This document shows positions 1-11,350 of a stretch of 64,000 nt of DNA, one piece after another. The notes under the pieces were generated by a model. The model saw only the letters and a list, made by a program, of their open reading frames with translations, was not told where the DNA came from and did not search any database. Numbering within the stretch: position 1 is the first letter of the stretch; each line of letters starts with the position of its first letter. Position numbers and translations under genes: made by a program. This stretch comes from Liopterus haemorrhoidalis (Eukaryota > Arthropoda > Insecta > Coleoptera > Dytiscidae), in NCBI GenBank assembly GCA_963971575.1, contig OZ020611.1:53825466-53889465 (forward strand), written 5' to 3'.

Positions 1-642
1 TTAATAATATAGGCAAATGGTCATAAGAAAGATTCTATCTGGCGGAATTATGTTGAACTAACCAAATAGACAAATTTGTCTACACACGTGTTACATTTGT
101 TTGGATCTGTTTGGCATAAGTGTGATATTTGGTATATTTGGTAAGTGTGTATAAGTGGTATATTTATTAAGAAAACACAAATCAAGACAAAAATATTAAT
201 ACAGTCTTTCTAAATGTCAGATTACTACGTATTGTCCATATGTCAAAAAATTGTTATTGTCTATTTGGTTAGTTTCGATTTTGCCACTTTGGCGCTGCAA
301 CCTTAAAAGGGGTTACCTGTAGATGGAATGCATTGCTCTATACTAATGAGTTTCTTCTCATAATTTGCGCATCACTGACATAAGTGTTAGAAATAAAACA
401 TGGATAACAAAAAACTGTTTATTTATTCTTTCTAAGTCTCAACATTATACATATATCATTACAAAGTCCTGAAAAAATCCGAAGGTTGAGGAATAAAATT
501 TTCCAAACAGAAAAAAACCATTATTTTATGCATATCGATATTAATTTATTTAGTCATTTTCCTTTCTCTTAAAAAATACCTACCTTATAACAATTATTAA
601 TAATTCCTTGTTAATTATATTAACATTAATGATAATTTTCAG
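1..642. other. AT-rich sequence upstream of Ly6 exon, probable intron
   Basis: No coding signal or repeat structure is visible. The next exon begins in phase 1 and lacks a start codon and signal peptide, so this stretch is inferred to be intron, with the first coding exon left of the window. The last bases end in a plausible acceptor (TTTTCAG, AG at 641-642). Confidence 0.5.
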
Positions 643-813
643 CTCTTCTTCGAAGATGTTATTCTTGTCGTTCACGTGGTGAGTTGGGGAGTTGTAAGGA
701 TCCATTCACATGGAATGTGACACTGGTGGAGAACGAGCCTGGAATCCAGGCCATACCATGCGCTTCGGGATGGTGCGGGAAGATACTTGAAACTGAAAAT
801 GCCCTCAAAGAAG
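643..813 (+). CDS. UPAR/Ly6 (three-finger) protein, internal exon
   Basis: This internal exon carries the N-terminal half of a UPAR/Ly6-like three-finger domain. Read from base 645 it gives 56 codons, with a CYSC start to the domain, a GSCKDPF stretch, then IPC and WCGK. The acceptor AG lies at 641-642 and the donor GTACGT starts at 814. The last base (G) joins AA of the exon at 11,726 to make a Glu codon, so the frame is continuous across the splice. In insects, proteins of this family (for example the quiver/sleepless and CG9336-like groups) are small, secreted, GPI-anchored and disulphide-rich. They act in ion-channel modulation, septate junctions or receptor binding. Start codon and signal peptide are not in the window. 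The family call rests on cysteine spacing and the downstream exon; I cannot assign a specific orthologue. Confidence 0.85.
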
Positions 814-1504
814 GTACGTTAATTATATTTTTCTGTTAAAAATTACAGGAAGGGCTGAACAAATTATGTGAAATTTGAATTTTCTTATTGTTCAGAGTAT
901 TGTAGGTAACTACTAAGTGAGCAGGTAACAATCGGCCTGCTAAATAATGATAATAATCTTGATTTATTTAACTTCACCTTATATAAATTATAGATACAAT
1001 AAAAAATAATAATGTATGCTGCATGTATTAACACAGGCGTAACTATAGACATGAAGCAGATATAAATAAGAAAATTAAATTTAAAAAAAAATCAAATATT
1101 TCAAAAATTACAAGTTTTTAAAAAACAATCAAAACTTGAATTTAAACCTTGTAATTTTTATTTATAGATTGAAGATGACTGGACTTACCAGTCCAAACGT
1201 CTCTTAATATTAATTTATCTGATAAATTATTAACGAGTAAATAAGAATCTTATATTTCTCCTAAATACTTTTTGGTAAGAACTACATTCAAATTAATACA
1301 GAGTGATTATTTAATGGCGAGACGACGTCACCGAATTTTACGTGCTGTCTAGCAGAAATACTAGTGAATACTATGACTATAATAACTATGATTATGAAGA
1401 AAAAAAGATTATGCGCGCATGCTACGATGTGTATGAAACGGCAAATTATTAAAACATCCAGTGACGTCGTCTCGCCATTAAATAATAACTCTGTATATAT
1501 ATAT
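814..1504. other. Intron sequence, nothing distinct
   Basis: First part of the 10.9 kb intron of the Ly6 gene. It is AT-rich with no coding signal. A 20-bp sequence at 1301-1330 (gagtgattatttaatggcga) has an approximate inverted counterpart at 1460-1490, suggesting a small MITE of about 190 bp. Confidence 0.4.
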
Positions 1505-2840
1505 ATGAAGTGTGAATTTTCACACATTTCAGAATTTTGTATGTCAACAGAATGCTGGATGTCCAGTACAATATATTTTCTATAATCGTATCAAAATACA
1601 GTTTATGTATACAGTCTATGTAATTTAAATAACTTGTGAAAATTTGATCACAATAAAATTTACATTAAAAAATCCCAGCAATTTTTCTGCGATTTCTACG
1701 ATTTCATTCAATTTATAAGAAATATATTGATAAATGACTTATTTTTTTTTGTTCAATTTCAGAAACGTGTTTTTCTCAATTAATGAAAATGCATTTCAAA
1801 TGAATAAAAAAACATAATCAATTTTGTCAAAAACGCAAAAAATGCGTTATCTTCAAAAATATAATTTCATAAAAAAAGTCCTCTGTACTATTCTGATTTA
1901 TAGCAATGTACATAGCTTAGAACTTTTTCAGATTTTTAGATCAACCTCCCTGTATTATAGAGTGTGGGACAAGAGTTTTTTTAAGCACATTTTTGGCAAA
2001 ATCCATATTAAAATAAAAATAAAAAAAACTACTTTACGTTCCTGAACCTACCTCTTAAGAGCTTTCTTTTTTAACCACAAAATCTAATCAGATGAAAAAT
2101 TCCTGTTGAATTATTCTGGTCACCATAAATGTACATGAAATTAATAATTTCAATAATATTGAAATTTATTTCAGATTTTTTGGATCAACTCCTCTAGGAA
2201 TTAGAGTGAGGTATTCAAGCTTTTTTGACACATTTTGGGGAAAAAACTCCTGAAAAAATGTTTTTTTTTAAGCAAAATTGCTAGTTGATCCACGCATTAA
2301 GAGGTTTCACTTGAAACACAAATGAAAAAAAAAAAAAAAAAAAATACCTGAGTACATATATTTTTATATTTCCCGCCATTTGTTTTTTTGAATTCTCAAT
2401 AGTTATGTGGCTTATAAGTAGGGTGACCATTCGTCCCGCATTTTAACATTTTGTCCCGCATTAAGATGCGTGCCGCAAAAGTCCCGCATTTTAACATTTT
2501 GTCTCGCATTGCTCCGCATTTTGTAACTTGTATTTGAGGAAATGAGGACCTTTTTTTTGCTCTTCACTTGGATTTGGGAGGTGAGGACCTTTTTTCTTTT
2601 TGCTCTTCACTTGGATTTGGGAGGTGAGGACCTTTTTTTTTCTCCGTCTTGCATTGCCTTCTTAAGAAAATGGTCACCCTAGTTATAATTGGATTAAAGA
2701 GTTGTACAAGCATGCCAAAATTTAACTTAATTGGTCCAGTAATTTGGCCACAATTTCTATCTTAATTTCTACAGACAGACAGACAAATAGACACATGAAT
2801 GACAAGGGTTTTTTGGTCATACCTACAAAACCCTAAAATG
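1505..2840 (-). repeat. Family A interspersed repeat, minus-strand copy, split by a MITE
   Basis: Read on the minus strand, this copy starts near 2840 with the block that contains AGGGTTTTGTAGG, a short (CTGT)n run and TTGAAATTTGGCATGC-like sequence. It continues through the core at 2340-1780 and ends at 1505 in the near-palindrome GTGTGAAAATTCACAC. The same order of blocks is seen at 48.8-50.0 kb and 54.6 kb. The copy is interrupted by the TA-flanked MITE at 2421-2679. No protein-coding frame is preserved. Confidence 0.7.
2421..2679. mobile_element. Tc1/mariner-type MITE with TA duplication
   Basis: Terminal inverted repeats of about 11 bp (GGGTGACCATT and its complement) bound 259 bp, flanked by TA on both sides (2419-2420 and 2680-2681). 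The interior holds CCCGCATTTT repeats and roughly 40-bp units containing GCTCTTCACTTGGATTT, which recur in the hAT-like elements at 31.3 kb and 53.5 kb. A solo right end identical over about 28 bp sits at 3004-3031. Confidence 0.7.
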
Positions 2841-3003
2841 GAACTCCCTGTAGACTATCGCATAGAAAATATATTATTCTTTAATAAATCATTATAGTAC
2901 TACATCCCAGTGCCCTTGGCAACTGTCCCCGTGCCAATGCCTAGTTACGCCGCCAGGTTTAGTATTTCGACAAGAAAATTAATTTTACCTGTGATGAAAA
3001 AAA

Positions 3004-3031
3004 TTGCCTTCTTAAGAAAATGGTCACCCTA
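3004..3031. repeat. Solo end of the TA-flanked MITE
   Basis: These bases repeat 2653-2680 exactly (from ATTGCC to the TGGTCACCCT end), with no matching left end nearby. It is a truncated relic or gene-conversion tract. Confidence 0.6.
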
Positions 3032-3285
3032 CCAAACATATTTATAGAATGAAGCTTTAGCTACAATTTGCCGCATGATATACAAATATGCGTCGAATGG
3101 TTTACAAGATGGCGTCTATAACGCAAATTGTTTATTTACAATTACATGACAGTTCTTTTGACAATTAAAAATATCCTATTAAGTAGATGAAAATTCGCTG
3201 AAAATTTTGATAGATTGTTACTAATTTTATTTCAGGTTGTTAGTTTTGTATAGGAAACTGGACGGTTGTGCGCACCCTTTTAAGT
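3032..3285 (+). repeat. Dispersed repeat B, copy 1
   Basis: About 250 bp that recur in the same orientation at 10,317-10,575, with shared landmarks GAATGAAGCTTTAG, TTTACAAGATGGCGTCTATA and TTAGTTTTGTATA, ending in GGTTGTGCGC. No inverted ends or coding frame are visible, so the class is unknown. Confidence 0.65.
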
Positions 3286-5046
3286 ATTTTTTTCATGTAT
3301 CATATAATATGAACAGAACGTTTATTAACGATATTTTCGTGAACTGGTATTAAGACTCCGTGCTAATATTGCGTGTGCAAAATTCTACCTAAGTAGACAT
3401 TTTGCTATATTTTGAAGCCAATTCGAATTCTTCTACAAGTATGGCTGCCTCCAAATTTATATGTCGAAGAATTCGTAAAGGGCAGAAGTTATTGAAGACA
3501 TGCGATTAATGGCCGGTTGCTAAAGAAAAAGTTAATTGTTTTATCTCGCGTTATCTCTAACTCTAGTTAAAATGCTTTTAAATGTTATATTAACTTGAGT
3601 TAGGGATAACTCGAGTTAGAACACTTAATTCGTCTTTTAGAAGCCGGACATAAGGAGGCGATTATCTAATACGAATTGGCAGTGACGAATTAAGTTTCTT
3701 GGGAGCCCTGGTCGGTAAAATTAAAATGAGCCCTCTATTATTTTAAATAGAATGGAAATATTAGTATATAGGATTCGGTAGGCCCCCCGGATTCGTGGGC
3801 CCCGTGCGGCCGCCCAGTCCGCCTACCGCTTAATTCGCCTCTGCGAATTGGAGAACCAATGATGATGAATTTCTCTGTCTAACAGTCAATTGTGTTTAAG
3901 TGTAAAATATTAATGAATTTAACGTAAGGATTTCAAAACATATTACTTAACAGGGTTATGGATTTCCCAAATTGATTTACATAATTTGGCATTATTATTC
4001 ATTTATTTCTCTAGTATTGCGTAACAAATGATAGGTTAAGGTAGGTGCCTCCACATTCCTGTCATTACTTGGGAATGTGAAGAAACTTTTCTTTTGAAGT
4101 ATTATGGGATCGGTACGTAGTTATCTTAATATCACCAACGCGAGAATCTAACAAGGCACCTACGACGTACCTAGAATCTATAATGACTAGTGAACGGTCA
4201 AATTAAGGGTTTCCACGAAATTTGTTAAAACATTCATATCAAGCGACATCGAAAATTTTGTACAACGTTGGGAAGCCGTAATAAATAATGATTAGTAAAT
4301 TATATTTTGTAATTATACCTACCTAATAAAAATTACTGGAAAAGAAAACATTATGTGCTCTAAAATAATGGATTTCTTTTCGGACCTCCTAATATATTCT
4401 AATATGTTAAAGAAAAGTAACTCTCTTGAAATGTGTCTAAAAAGCTTTACTATTTGATTGAACCTACGCATAGATAAAATTTTACTTTTAGTTAATTAAT
4501 GTTCTTATAACACAACAACTATAATGGAATTTATCCATTATCACGTAAGAAAATAAAACACAAAATTTAACAAAGAAAACAAACAACAAAATTTTAAAAA
4601 AATATAAGCGTGGTCAAGAACTGAAAAAAGTAAGTGACGCCACTGAAATGTGTTAAACTAACTGTTGATAACGTAATGGATGAAATTTGGTTTCTGCGCA
4701 GGAGAGTCGGTAACATCCGCCTGTACTGAAGTTAAGTTGAACGAGCTCTAGTGCCTGATTTGTATATCTTACCTCTCGCGTCTCCTCTTCCAGTCCTATT
4801 GTTTTTATTGAGCAGTGTAAATCAGGCTTTTTTTATTACTCTCTACTATTTTGGAACAGAGTATAGGTGGCGGGCCGTTCGAAATTTTGCGTATAACGAT
4901 GGCATACTGGTCATCGAGCCACAGTTTCGGAAAATCTGTTCTACGTGGGACAGAAAAGCAGGAGAGGGTTTGCAATGATGCAAAGTGCGCGTTTTCTTGT
5001 TAGATTTGCCGCCGATTCATAGTTTCTGTGGAACTCTTATGTTAAT
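3286..5046. other. Intron sequence with short palindromes and a GC-rich patch
   Basis: Bases 3,556-3,625 contain an imperfect inverted repeat around CTAACTCTAGTTA and its complement. Bases 3,705-3,850 are unusually GC-rich (GGCCCCCCGG, GTGCGGCCGCCC), which resembles hAT-type element ends, but I could not define an element. The rest is AT-rich, with no convincing exon. Confidence 0.4.
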
Positions 5047-5307
5047 GGGTGCGTTTTGTTGTGCCAATTCTGGTTTCGGTTTAATCAAAATACGCGTTTT
5101 GTTGCGACTGTATTCCCATTCTATTCATTCTATCCATTCGATGACTTGAGGTCGAACGACTGGAATGAACAAGTGTGTTGGGGATGAAAAGTAATATTTG
5201 AATGAAGTTCGTTTCATTTGGTTTTTAAATGTATTAGAATTAAAGGATTCCACACACCAAAGCGGCCGCGGTGGCGATAATGCAGCGGCCTAACGCAACC
5301 TATACAA

Positions 5308-6330
5308 CAGTGCTTCTCAACCTTTTATTGCCCCCCCCAAATTATATAAATATTGTCTGCGGCCCCCCTATATATATATATAAATATGGTGTATCAAGAT
5401 AATGGGAACACGAGTTTTTTCGAAAAGGTGACGTTGATCACACGTCGCTCACACGTCAAAAATTTTGAACTAAAATTAATCCACAAAATTGAATGGTAGT
5501 ATTGAAATTTTCCGGAATAAACCGGAATTACAGGATATCAAGGACAATTTCGAATTTTTAAATGGGAACGTATGTCATATTGGATATCTTTGGATAGAGC
5601 TTTTCAACAACTTTTCCTTAAACATTTTTTTAATATCTTTTACGGTTGACAAAAAAACTGTGATATTTTTAAATGACGATTAGTAGAAGTATTTTTATTT
5701 ACAAGTGTTCAAAGTGCCTTCCATTTTAATTTAAACACATTCGCATCCTTACTCTTGAATTACCTGTCGTTCGGAGAGCAATTAAAAAATATATAATAAC
5801 AAATATTGCACTTTCAAATCGTACCTACTTCAAAGCACAACGTAAAAATACTTGAAGTACCTGCAACGCGAACCAGTGTCAGAGAAACCCATTAACCGAC
5901 ACATACAATTTATTTGACCTTGATATAGTATACTTATAGTCTGTTTCTTTTGTTAAAGCGGAACTAGATTTTCAAATCTAGTAATTTTTATCGATTAAAT
6001 GAAGCTTTTGATCATTTTGTTTAGTAAAAGCCCATTTACTCATTATAAAGTTAGCTAGTGACAACTTAAACATTTGAAATAGCCTCTAGTTTAAATTAGT
6101 TGTCAAAATAAGTATATTAAGTATAAAAATAAATAGAATATTCATTTTATTTATGTTGTGAAAGGTATATTTTTATGAATATCAATATAGGATACTCGTA
6201 TTTATAAATATGAATAAAATTTATATCTTGTAAGATTGAGTGCATTTTTATTATATTTTCATGTTTCGATCTTGTATGACTTCGCGGCCCCCCGACGAAG
6301 CCTTCACAGCCCCCCGGTTGAGAAACGCTG
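5308..6330. mobile_element. hAT-type non-autonomous element with 8-bp duplication
   Basis: The ends CAGTGCTTCTCAACC and GGTTGAGAAACGCTG form a hAT-like inverted repeat. The 8-bp target duplication CTATACAA is perfect (5300-5307 and 6331-6338). The interior is AT-rich with C-rich stretches near both ends. It carries a partial copy of the AGTCTGTT MITE family at about 5937-6080. No transposase frame is seen. Confidence 0.85.
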
Positions 6331-6503
6331 CTATACAATACAATGAGACCACGCACATACAAGCGATCCGCTATCTGAGAACGCCACGACTGCAGCGTTC
6401 AGTCTAGTGATCACCAAACACTGGCGGCCAAACTCGACAAGTTGCGTTAGGCCGCGCGATATTCATTGTTTATATACCACAGAGTGAATATATTTAAGAA
6501 AAT

Positions 6504-6655
6504 AATGTCGAAAATAGATAATTTAACAGAAAAAATCATAGATCAGTAAAGGATCATTTAATTTTGTATGACTTAGCACATCCTGATTACAAGAATATTA
6601 GGAAAACAAATAAAGTGTGGGACGAAATAGGAAAAGTTTTGGAAATTGATAGTAA
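6504..6655 (+). pseudogene. MADF-domain fragment of the Harbinger-like element
   Basis: An ATG at about 6506 opens a frame beginning MSKIDNLTEKIID. After a one-base frame change near 6545 the reading continues as LYDLAHPDYKNIRKTNKVWD and EIGKVLEIDS. That matches the first helix region of a MADF domain (LYD-x-HPDYK...W-x-EI). The rest of the domain is absent because the MITE at 6656 follows, and 3' sequence after it is not coding. This is a dead relic. MADF proteins bind DNA, and in Harbinger elements they assist transposase targeting. Confidence 0.6.
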
Positions 6656-7060
6656 AGTCTGTTCCAAACGATTAGGCGGAACTAGATTTTGCAATCTAGT
6701 TACTTTCATCGTTTAAATAATGCTTTTCAGCCGTTTTGTTTAAGCTTTGTAAATCATACTTGCAACAAACATTTTTTGGTTTAGGTTAATATCATTTTAA
6801 AATGTCATTTTCTTCATATTTTGATTTTTTGTGTCATTCTTAATACAAATATCCCATTTATTTATTTTTTGTCATTAAAATATGTAAGAAAATTAATTTA
6901 AGTTTGACATATGTCATTCGTTTGCATGGTTTCATTGTTGGAATTTTAAATTTTGACATTCCAACGTGAAAAATGAAATAACCCAAGCAAGGTCCCTTTT
7001 CGTGACAACCTAAAAGAACGAAATTCCCATTTAGTTCCGCCTAACCGTTTGAAACAGACT
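6656..7060. mobile_element. MITE of the AGTCTGTT family
   Basis: Inverted ends AGTCTGTTCC...GGCGGAACT and complement bound 405 bp. A possible 4-bp duplication GTAA lies at 6652-6655 and 7061-7064. Related copies are at about 5937-6080, 43,839-44,013, 57,737-57,836 and 57,980-58,090. It interrupts the MADF fragment. Confidence 0.7.
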
Positions 7061-7678
7061 GTAAGTAGATTATTATTTTTCCTCTACATACAATTAATTA
7101 TTCTATTGTATTCTCGCAATCAATATTATCATACAACTATATACCGTGATTCACTAACTGATCGCTACCGCTACCACCACTCCCACCGCGTTAGTGTGAG
7201 GAGACCTGATCGCTAGTCGTATCGCTACCGTGGCTGCTACCGTGGCCGCTACCGTGGCCGCTACCGTGGCCGCCACCGCGGCCGCTTTGGTGTGTGGAAT
7301 CCTTAAATCTTGGTATTACTGCTTCAAAATAATTTTTACTTTTAGGTACTTTCTCATTTTGTGTCCTAAAATAAATATATACATACCTATATGATTTTAA
7401 TATAGTATTGTTGAGTCTAAACTTAAAATATATGTACAATTCAATTACTCGTTCTAAAACATGACGTTATAGAATATTTGCTTCAAATATAAAATTTTCT
7501 TATTCCGCATTTATTATTTAGATTATCCATTTAGGTGGAATATGTTCGTTATTTGTTCTACATCCATATGACTTAACCTCCATGCAAATGTTGTTCCATG
7601 TTTACTTCACGATCAAAATTGTCGTTTTCTTGCGCATCAATTCTAATACTTCTAACCTGCCACCAACAAAACGCACCC

Positions 7679-8261
7679 AGTCTGTTAATAATATTTTGGT
7701 GTACGGTGTCCAAATATTTATTATTTACTTAACAAAATAAACATAGATCAAAGTTGACATTACTTGTTATAAATACTTAATTATGTTTAGTTTGTTTATT
7801 ATTTTTGAATTATTAATAATTATGCAACTAGAGTCTACATCAGTGGCTCTCAAAGTGTAGATACTACTGTAGATAGAAAAATGTACTAGTAATGTAGGAT
7901 TAAAATTTTTAAAGCAATACTCGGTTATTAAAATTTTATGAATGGGAGTATATTAATATGATAATTATTGCTAAATCTAACTCTTTTTTGGGTTTCGTAA
8001 GTATAATCAAGAAATCCTTATACCGCCACTCATGCGACTTGGTACGTCTTCATAGTTTCTTCGGCAACAGTCGATTTTATCTTCATAGGGTCTTCTTGGG
8101 CTTTGTCACTAGCAGTGGTGAATTGGGCCTGCGGAAAACCGGGAGACTTCGGTAGGTCGGTAACAATTGGGGCCGAGAGGCCGACCGGTTAAAATAGTTA
8201 AATAGTTTAATGCTTTTAGCGTATAATTAAATAGTACAACGCATCTAGTAGTATTTGACCA
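7679..8261. other. Intron sequence with hAT-like single ends
   Basis: A hAT-like terminal sequence (CAGTGGCTCTCAAAGTG) occurs at about 7841 and another (CAGTGGTGAATTGGGCC) at 8113, followed by a GC-rich stretch to about 8190. No matching opposite ends were found, so these are probably truncated elements. Confidence 0.4.
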
Positions 8262-9190
8262 ACAAATCTTTTTAGGGGTTTGTAGGTATGACCACAAAAA
8301 AAAATTTATAATGTCACTCATGTGTCTGTCTGCCTGTTTGTCGTTTGTCGTCTGTATGGTAGAAATTGTAGTTAAACGGCTTAACATAGAAAGTTGAAAT
8401 TTAGCATGCTTATACAATTCTTTGACCCACATAAAAGCCCACCCTCAGAAAAATACTGAGAGTTCAAAAAAACACATCCCGGCTTAAATATAAACAAATG
8501 TGTATTTAATAAAAAAAAATGTTTTTAAATTTTGAATGGCATATCAAATGAAACCTATTAATGCGTGGATCAATAAAAAAAAATTGTTTTGATTTTTTTT
8601 TTTTATGGGATTTTTGCCAATATGTCAAAAACCTTTTATCCCCCACCGTATCTACCAGAGGGATTGATCTAAAAATCTGAAAAAATCTCCATAATGAAAA
8701 TTGATGGGGACCGGAATAGTTCAACAGTAATTTTTGATTAGATTAGTTTTCCGAAAAATATCGATTTTTTTGTGTCGTTTATAAAAAAAAATTCTACAAA
8801 TTTATTGTGGCGTATCAAAAGAAAGCTCTTAAAACGTAGATTGGAATTTTTAGAGAGGAATTTTTGATCAGATTACGTTTTTAAAAATATTTCAGTGTTT
8901 TTGACAAAAATAATTAGTTTTTAATGTTATGGATTTTTTTACTTGAGATGATACTACTCACTACACTCTACACTGTAGAGTGTAGTGTGTAGTGTTCAGT
9001 TATTTTGTTTATACTATTACCTTTACGTTGTGATTCAACCTATTGTTTGAATTAGTTTAGATTTTTTTTTGAGGAATACGTTTCTGAAATTGAAAAAAAT
9101 TAAGCCATTTATCAATATAATTATTATTAATCTAATGAAGACTTGAATACGAAGCAAATGCAGAAAAAAAAGCTGGTGTAACAGTACCCC
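8262..9190 (+). repeat. Family A copy, core plus start of flanking block
   Basis: The (CTGT)-containing start (8275-8440) and the core with repeated GGAATTTTTGATCAGATTA landmarks run to about 8930. A near-perfect hairpin follows at 8950-8990 (CTACACTCTACACTGTAGAG). The flanking block (GAAGACTTGAATACGAAGCA at 9136-9155) begins at about 9077. The rest of the flanking block appears 1.6 kb further on, at 10,765-10,935, after inserted sequence. Confidence 0.65.
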
Positions 9191-9428
9191 GGCCCTTAAT
9201 TTAATTTTTAGTTTTAAGTAATTTCTTTTGTTTTTTTTTTTGCTATTCAAAATCCATATTATTTCTTAATTATTTATTATACTTCTGCAAAGCGGGTGTT
9301 TACAAAATTGGCCCTGAAGCGGTGTGTTGTAAGAAAACTTTTGAACAGCAATTGCTGATGCAGCTCATTTTTGTTACATTATTGATCAATGTGGTTGTTT
9401 ATTAGTTTATGTTATGACACATGTTTTA

Positions 9429-9625
9429 GTGTCAAGTTTACGGAACTTGTGGAACACAAGTTATACAGTTTCATTGTCAAAATCAAATAAAAGGTAGCAC
9501 GAAGCAAGCGACAGAGTCAGTGTAGTAGTAAAACGTTTGGAGAAGAATCATCCAATCGATGGCTATTTGGAACATAGCCGGCTACGTGCTCCCTCAACAA
9601 AAAAAGTTCCGTAAACTGTAGACAC
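9429..9625. mobile_element. Small MITE
   Basis: Inverted ends built around GTTTACGGAACTT and its complement, about 20 bp with a 2-bp indel, enclose 197 bp. I found no convincing target duplication and no second copy in the window. Confidence 0.5.
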
Positions 9626-10316
9626 GTCGCAATGTGTAAGTAGATTTTTATTTTTTTCTTTACATAATTTTCTTTTTGTTTTATTTTATGTTAATAAGAT
9701 TTTTTTGAATGGCAAAAAATTATCAGAATCAGTAAATACATTTATTGTTAAGTTGAATCGTTGTGCTATTTATTACACTTCAAACTTCCCCGTTTTGCTA
9801 AACCCTTTTTTTTATTTTCCTAGTTTTAAGGCTGCGTATAACCCGCGGAGGTTACTAGTTTCTTATACAAAACTAACAATCTGAAATAAAATTAGTATCC
9901 ACCTATACATCAAATTTTGCACCGAATTTGTATCTATCTAATATGATAATTGTAATTGTAGAAACATTTATTGTAAAAATATTATCGCTCAATAACTTAA
10001 AAATAGACATCACCAATAATGTTCTGTAATTTTTTAAATCTATTTGTGGGTTTCGAAAAACTTTTATATTTATATAGTTTTATGTAGAAATGTTCAAATA
10101 ATACGTCAATTTTTTCTTCGACTTGATTACTTATAGTTTAGAGCCTTCGTCGAAAAATATTATACTTAAAGATAATGGAATGCCACTTGGTACACGTATT
10201 CTTCACGAAAAATAAATCATCAATTTCGAAAACCGCGGCAGATTCAAGAGGGCGGCAAAAATAGATTACCAAGTACAATAACTATAAGTAATTTTCACAA
10301 TACAACAAAATAGCTA
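9626..10316. other. Intron sequence, nothing distinct
   Basis: AT-rich, without recognisable exon or repeat structure. It lies between two halves of a family A flanking block, so some of it is inserted sequence of unknown type. Confidence 0.35.
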
Positions 10317-10575
10317 GAATCATATTTGTAGAATGAAGCTTTAGGTACAATTTGCCGCATCGTACGCAAATTGCGTCGATTGGTTTACAAGATGGCGTCT
10401 ATAATGCAATTTGCTTATTTACAATTACCTAACAGTTTTTTCTACAATTAAAAATATTCTATTAGATAGATAAAAATTCGCTGCAAATTTTGATATATAG
10501 ATTGTTATTAATTTTATTTCCAATTATTAGTTTTGTATAAGAAACTATTGAGGACTATAGGGTTGTGCGCCGCCT
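10317..10575 (+). repeat. Dispersed repeat B, copy 2
   Basis: Direct-orientation relative of 3,032-3,285 with the same order of landmarks and many point differences, including small indels. Both copies lie in the same intron. Confidence 0.65.
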
Positions 10576-10597
10576 TAACCTAAACTGTTATAATTTG

Positions 10598-10740
10598 GTG
10601 GTAGAGGTGGGATCTTTTAGCTGCTTTTGCCTGTTACATTATTGGTGGCAGCGGTGGGATCAATGAGTTGCTTTTGATTGCTACATTTTTGGTGACTAGC
10701 GGTGGGATCTTTTAGCTGCTTTTGCCTGTTACACTGGGAT
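10598..10740 (+). repeat. Minisatellite, three units of about 50 bp
   Basis: Three head-to-tail units share GGTGGGATC, GCTGCTTTTGCCTGTTACA and ATTGGTGGCAG-like sequence. The first and third are nearly identical; the middle one is diverged. Confidence 0.7.
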
Positions 10741-10764
10741 TTTTGACAAATTATGTACATTTTT

Positions 10765-10935
10765 TTTTAAATTAATGGAAGCTCTTAGTACTCAAATAAC
10801 GAATAAAAATGATTATCAAAAAACTGTTGATTTTGATGTGATTAAAGAACAAATATTTCTAGACATCCAGTATTATGTTGGCTTCTTACACTAATTAAAT
10901 ACCTATAGTATCCTGAAATCTGTGAAAATTCATCA
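10765..10935 (+). repeat. Remaining part of family A flanking block
   Basis: Shares AATGGAAGCTCTTAGTACTC, AACTGTTGATTTTGATGTGA and ACATCCAGTATTATGTTGGC with 49,840-50,003, ending near a degenerate GTGAAAATTCA. It continues the block begun at about 9,077. Confidence 0.6.
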
Positions 10936-11350
10936 ATTTTTTAAAATAAATTTTATGGTAAAGTTTGGTCTGTCACCCTATCACTCGGAGGGGTTACTCG
11001 GAAAATAACCTACGCAGTACAAATTTTTTTAAAAATATGTATATTTTCAATTTCATATAGGGTATTAATTGAAAATCCTTAATACTCATATTAACAGATA
11101 ATACATTATTTTCAAATAATTTGCATTTAGACGCGATTACAGCAGGAAATCACCATATTGATGTTGATGTCAGCATGAAATCCTGAAATGTGTAATAATT
11201 TACATAATAATCTACATAGCTCCACATAGTTTTTTTAAAATCTGTGTCTTGGGTGGCTTTAAATTTATAAGACACCGATTATTAACACAATAAGATATAA
11301 TTTCTATTATCTATTTTATTATTATAATGGTTTAACAATTCGTATATAAC

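Larger units (their letters stand above)
5244..7303 (+). mobile_element. PIF/Harbinger-like element with MADF remnant
   Basis: Terminal inverted repeats of 33 bp (starting AGGATTCCACACACCAAAGC) are flanked by TAA on both sides (5241-5243 and 7304-7306), the size and type of duplication typical of PIF/Harbinger. The interior keeps a start of a MADF/Myb-SANT-like DNA-binding protein, which Harbinger elements often encode. Short 12-bp tandem units (CTACCGTGGCCG) lie just inside the right end. It is itself split by a hAT element and a smaller MITE. The superfamily call is inference from duplication length plus the MADF remnant; no DDE transposase is visible. Confidence 0.65.
5047..7678. mobile_element. 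Element C, outermost of a nested stack
   Basis: The ends carry inverted repeats (GGGTGCGTTTTGTTG at 5047 and its complement ending at 7678). An uninterrupted copy of the same element lies in opposite orientation at 38,835-39,415 (about 580 bp). That copy shows this one was broken by a 2.06 kb insertion (5244-7303). Removing the insertion leaves about 566 bp, close to the intact copy. No coding frame and no clear target duplication were found, so the superfamily is unresolved. Confidence 0.75.

Noticed and set aside
4751..4978. 75-codon frame beginning with a hydrophobic stretch
   Set aside because: The start is not ATG, no splice context or homologous partner could be identified, and it lies in repeat-rich intron.
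5240..7306. piggyBac-type TTAA duplication for the nested element
   Set aside because: TTAA is present on both sides, but the inverted ends are symmetric only if TAA is the duplication, and a MADF remnant supports the Harbinger type.
8950..8990. Rho-independent terminator-like hairpin
   Set aside because: It is a palindrome in a eukaryotic repeat (CTACACTCTACACTGTAGAG), with no bacterial transcription context.
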